A stretch of DNA of 7,834 nucleotides, from the NCBI GenBank assembly GCA_937995995.1, contig CALKIP010000317.1, positions 1 through 7,834 on the forward strand, read 5' to 3'. Position numbers and translations under genes: made by a program. Every line of letters begins with the position of its first letter. Position 1 is the stretch's first letter. This stretch comes from an uncultured bacterium (GTDB taxonomy: Bacteria > Gemmatimonadota > Gemmatimonadetes > Longimicrobiales > RSA9). Positions 5,145 through 7,834 of the stretch are shown here, piece by piece. The notes under the pieces are model-generated. The model did no database searches. It saw only the letters and a program-made list of their open reading frames with translations, and was not told where the DNA came from.

Positions 5145-6119
5145 ATGAGTCCGGGCATCGGAGCCCTTTGTATCGGCGTCGCCCTCACCATCGCGCCGGG
5201 CGCGGCGGAAGGCCGTATCGTGGGCGCTCCCTCGATCGCCCGGGAATCATGTGACACATTACGAGGTGGGCAGACGGCTGCGGAGTGCATCCACACGACG
5301 ACGCTCCTTGGCGTGAACGCCGTATTGAGCGGGGCCGTCGCCGGCATCCTGCAATGGGCGCGCGGTGGAGAGTTGCTGCACGGTTTCACGCGTGGAGCGC
5401 TCGGTGGAGCCCTCGTCTACGGCGGCAAACGGATCGCAGTCGGCAACACGCCGGGGGCGGGGCTGGCCGGTCGACAGATCGCGGCGGTCGGTGCATCGAT
5501 CGTGCACAACGCGTCCGCGGGCAAGGGCAGCTTCGACGAACTCGTGATCCCGGCAGGGCTCGTCGACATCCATTACTCCCGGGGCTCGTCGCCCTCGACC
5601 CGAGTGCGGCTCGATCTGCTGACGACCGCCGCCTTTCTGTACGGCCTCATCGAGCCGTCCTGGCATTTCGAAGTCGGGGCGAGTCTCTCCTCGGGGGCTC
5701 CTGTTTTCCAGGTGGATGATGCCCGGCCGCACGAAGGGCGTTTGTGGTTGGGAAGGACCGCGGCGGGAGTGATCCTGGTCCGGTCGGATCTCGCGAACTG
5801 GTTGACGACGGAGCACAGGCGGATGATCCTCGCCCATGAGCGTGTCCACTTGCTGCAGGATGACCACCTCTCGATCGGTGTGGGGCGGTCCCTTCAACAC
5901 GGACTGCTCACCTTCGTCCCGGGCGGTGAACGCATTGACCGACGAGTCGACCTCGGGCTCCACAACCTGCTCACCGTTGCGGCGATCCTCCTCATCGATG
6001 ATTACACAGACTACCCGTGGGAGCTGGAGGCCCGCAGCCTGTCCTGGAGCGATCAGGTCTTCGGCACCCCGACCGGGCCCGGCGGAATCGGCCCTCTGCA
6101 CGGAGCGTGGGCGCGGTGA
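5145..6119 (+). CDS. Putative exported HExxH (gluzincin-like) metalloprotease-like protein, family not recognised
   Basis: The protein has 324 residues from ATG 5145. A short signal-like N-terminus (about 5-21, GALCIGVALTIAPGAA) is followed by two cysteines (C36, C48) that could pair, then a Gly/Ala-rich hydrophobic stretch (about 52-69) and further glycine-rich segments (FTRGALGGALVYGGKR). The motif H231-E-R-V-H235, in ILAHERVHLLQDD, is the classical zinc-protease signature. About 58-60 residues on, E293-L-E-A resembles the ExEA third-ligand helix of gluzincins, preceded by a hydrophobic run (275-284). This supports a zinc-binding fold, possibly a peptidase, but overall I cannot name a family and activity is unproven. 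The ATG has only a weak upstream GGGGCGCCGG. The frame stays open upstream through the Nfu_N gene, but there it is merely the out-of-frame translation of that gene. It sits 14 bases after Nfu_N and 45 bases before the aminopeptidase P gene. Confidence 0.8.
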   Translation: MSPGIGALCIGVALTIAPGAAEGRIVGAPSIARESCDTLRGGQTAAECIHTTTLLGVNAVLSGAVAGILQWARGGELLHGFTRGALGGALVYGGKRIAVGNTPGAGLAGRQIAAVGASIVHNASAGKGSFDELVIPAGLVDIHYSRGSSPSTRVRLDLLTTAAFLYGLIEPSWHFEVGASLSSGAPVFQVDDARPHEGRLWLGRTAAGVILVRSDLANWLTTEHRRMILAHERVHLLQDDHLSIGVGRSLQHGLLTFVPGGERIDRRVDLGLHNLLTVAAILLIDDYTDYPWELEARSLSWSDQVFGTPTGPGGIGPLHGAWAR

Positions 6120-6164
6120 ACGGGCCGGTCCGACAGCAACCGCTCCCTGGGAGATACACCGACA

Positions 6165-7490
6165 ATGTCGACTCCTGACGCCGACCTCTACGCCACACGC
6201 CGAAAGCGTGTCCTCGACGCGCTGGGCGAGGATGCGGCGCTGGTGCTTCCCGCCGCGCCCGAACTGCACGCCGGCCGGGACCTCGAGCTTCGCTACCGGC
6301 CCGATCCGGACCTCTACTACCTGACCGGCTACACCGAGCCCGATGCGGTGCTGGTCCTCGCGCCCGGCAGCGACGACGGCGCCTACACCCTCTTCGTCCG
6401 TCCGCGCGACCCGGACCGGGAGCGCTGGACCGGTGCCCGTGGCGGCCCGGAGGCGGCCACCGAGCTCTACGGCGCCGACGTCGCGTATACGCTGGATGAG
6501 CTCGACAAGCGGCTGCCCAAGATGCTGTCGCGTGTCGAGACGCTCTACTATCCCCTCGGCTCGGGCCACTCCCGCGCCGAGTCGATCGTGCGTCACACGC
6601 TGGAACGCGCGCGCATGCTCAGGCAGCGCACCGGCGTCGGCCCTCGCTTCCTTGCCGACCCCGGCGTGATCCTCGATGAGATGCGCCTCGTCAAGGACGC
6701 GCGTGAACTGGATCTGCTCCGCGAGGCCTGCCGCATCACCGCCGAGAGCTTCATCGAGGCCGCCGCCGCGATCCGTCCCGATGCTGGGGAGTGGGAGGTC
6801 GAGGCCGCACTCGAGGCCGCCTTCCGAAGCCGTGGCGCCGAGGGCGTCGGCTTCGCCACCATCGTGGGCTCCGGTGCCAACGCCACCGTGCTCCACTACA
6901 TCGACAACGACCGTCGCATGCGGGATGGCGAGCTCCTCCTCATCGACGCCGGCGCCCGCTACCGCGCCTACAACGGCGACATCTCCCGCACCTTCCCGGT
7001 CTCCGGCCGCTTCTCCGCCGTCCAGCGCGATGTCTACGACGCCGTACTCGAGGCCCACGACCGCGCCATCGATGCGATCCGCCCCGGGGCGAGCACCGAG
7101 GACGTCCACCTCGCCGCGCTCCGCGTCCTCGTCGACGCCATGATCTCGCTTGGACTCCTCGAGGGCGACGTCGATCAGATCATCGAAGAGAAGAAGTATC
7201 GGCCCTACTACCCGCACCAGACCTCGCACTGGCTGGGGCTCGACGTGCACGACGTCGGCAACTACGCCATCCGCGGCGAAGCGCGTCTCCTGGAGCCGGG
7301 GATGGTCCTCACCGTGGAGCCGGGGCTCTACATTCCGGAAGATGCCGAGGGCGCGCCCGAAGCGCTGCGTGGCATCGGGATCCGGATCGAAGACGACGTC
7401 GCGGTCACTGAAGCCGGCCGCGAAATCCTCACGGCGGCCATTCCAGCGGCGGCCGATCGTATCGAAGCGCTTCCAGGCAGAACCGGTTGA
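6165..7490 (+). CDS. pepP: Xaa-Pro aminopeptidase (aminopeptidase P, M24B)
   Basis: The 441-residue length equals that of E. coli PepP. The enzyme removes N-terminal residues preceding proline from peptides and acts in the cytoplasm in peptide turnover. The N-terminal creatinase-like domain includes RRKRVLDALGEDAALVLPAA, DLYYLTGYTEPDAVLVL and FVRPRDPDRERWTG. The pita-bread catalytic domain carries all five metal ligands: D261 (LLLIDAGA), D272 (NGDISRTFP), H355 (SHWLGLDVHDVG), E385 (LTVEPGLYIP) and E409 (GIRIEDDVAV), matching E. coli D260, D271, H354, E383 and E406. The C-terminus (LTAAIPAAADRIEALPG) is also the usual family ending. ATG 6165 is preceded by GGGAGA about ten bases upstream. It is probably co-transcribed with the two genes before it. 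Its last 62 bases overlap the 3' end of a convergent minus-strand gene. Confidence 0.93.
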   Translation: MSTPDADLYATRRKRVLDALGEDAALVLPAAPELHAGRDLELRYRPDPDLYYLTGYTEPDAVLVLAPGSDDGAYTLFVRPRDPDRERWTGARGGPEAATELYGADVAYTLDELDKRLPKMLSRVETLYYPLGSGHSRAESIVRHTLERARMLRQRTGVGPRFLADPGVILDEMRLVKDARELDLLREACRITAESFIEAAAAIRPDAGEWEVEAALEAAFRSRGAEGVGFATIVGSGANATVLHYIDNDRRMRDGELLLIDAGARYRAYNGDISRTFPVSGRFSAVQRDVYDAVLEAHDRAIDAIRPGASTEDVHLAALRVLVDAMISLGLLEGDVDQIIEEKKYRPYYPHQTSHWLGLDVHDVGNYAIRGEARLLEPGMVLTVEPGLYIPEDAEGAPEALRGIGIRIEDDVAVTEAGREILTAAIPAAADRIEALPGRTG

Positions 7491-7834
7491 CCAGCGACGC
7501 CGCCCGCCGATTCACGCCCCGCTCCGTGATCGGCCGGCCGTCACGCCACTGCTCGTAATGGACGACCTCGTGTGCGAAGTCGTGTGCGAGGCGCAGCTGT
7601 GCATCCTGGCCCGAGAGGCCGAAATGTCGCTCCAGGACCTCCACCTTTCCCGCGCCGACGAAGATCCGGACCACATCGCCCGGCGCGTAGTCCACGGGCG
7701 GAATCAGGAACACCGCCCACCCGGCAGGGCCCTCGTGGCCCATGACCGTCGCGTTCGGCACCACCGTAGCCCTCACGGGGTGTCGGAATTCGACCTCGCC
7801 GCGCAGCCAGCGCGCGAACTCCTTCAGGCGCCTG
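7429..7834 (-). CDS. Putative HExxH zinc-binding protein, N-terminus beyond window
   Basis: About 134 C-terminal residues are visible; the minus-strand frame is open to the window edge (reading RRLKEFARWLRGEVEFRHP before an internal GTG at 7774-7776), so the start lies outside. The core motif is HEVVH, encoded at 7558-7572 and preceded by RLAHDFA. It is followed by YEQW and then, 12 residues after the second His, a Glu in ITERGVNRRAASLV. This HExxH-x2-Q-type arrangement plus a later E-x6-A helix is seen in bacterial DUF4157/SprT-like putative metallopeptidases, so a zinc-binding role is likely, but the exact family is not recognised. The N-terminal half (RATVVPNATV, WAVFLIPPVDYAPGDVVRIFVG) looks like a beta-rich domain. 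No signal peptide can be judged. It runs opposite to pepP, with overlapping 3' ends. Confidence 0.75.
   Translation of the reverse strand, partial: RRLKEFARWLRGEVEFRHPVRATVVPNATVMGHEGPAGWAVFLIPPVDYAPGDVVRIFVGAGKVEVLERHFGLSGQDAQLRLAHDFAHEVVHYEQWRDGRPITERGVNRRAASLVNRFCLEALRYDRPPLEWPP

Noticed and set aside
5259..7250. 663-codon open frame on the minus strand
   Set aside because: It lies opposite the HExxH gene and pepP, both of which have clear motifs; the minus translation is dominated by Gly, Val, Asp, Glu and Arg without any recognisable domain. It is a high-GC antisense shadow.

Overview
This is a GC-rich bacterial chromosome window with densely packed genes, nearly all on the + strand. 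The periplasmic or envelope-type proteins (a signal peptide on the amidohydrolase, an N-terminally anchored protein, a secreted-looking HExxH protein) suggest a Gram-negative-type cell. The gene mix and GC-rich style would fit Gemmatimonadota or a similar phylum. That is only an inference: no rRNA or other phylogenetic marker is present.

Layout. (1) Positions 2-427 hold the 3' end of a threonine synthase gene. (2) Positions 428-540 are intergenic and carry a strong inverted repeat. (3) Positions 541-2148 encode a membrane-anchored protein of unknown function with Asp-rich DxDxD motifs and a Pro/Arg-rich low-complexity tail. (4) Positions 2233-2619 encode a DksA/TraR-type zinc-finger regulator, followed by a hairpin. 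(5) From a candidate promoter near 2710, a small single-TM acidic protein (2765-2992) overlaps the start of a secreted N-acyl-D-amino-acid deacylase-family amidohydrolase (2968-4572), which ends at a perfect 17-bp hairpin. (6) A stand-alone Nfu N-terminal-domain protein (4858-5130, TTG start), an HExxH protein with a signal-like N-terminus (5145-6119) and a full-length Xaa-Pro aminopeptidase (6165-7490) are closely spaced and probably co-transcribed. (7) On the minus strand, a second HExxH protein (7429 to the window end, N-terminus missing) converges on the aminopeptidase gene and overlaps its last 62 bases.

The window is mostly housekeeping and accessory metabolism. The one shared theme is amide/peptide-bond hydrolysis: a D-aminoacylase-like enzyme, an aminopeptidase P and two proteins with HExxH zinc-protease motifs. 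I see no defence system, mobile element, CRISPR array, tRNA or rRNA. The least explained genes are the two HExxH proteins, the DxDxD anchored protein and the small protein overlapping the amidohydrolase gene.
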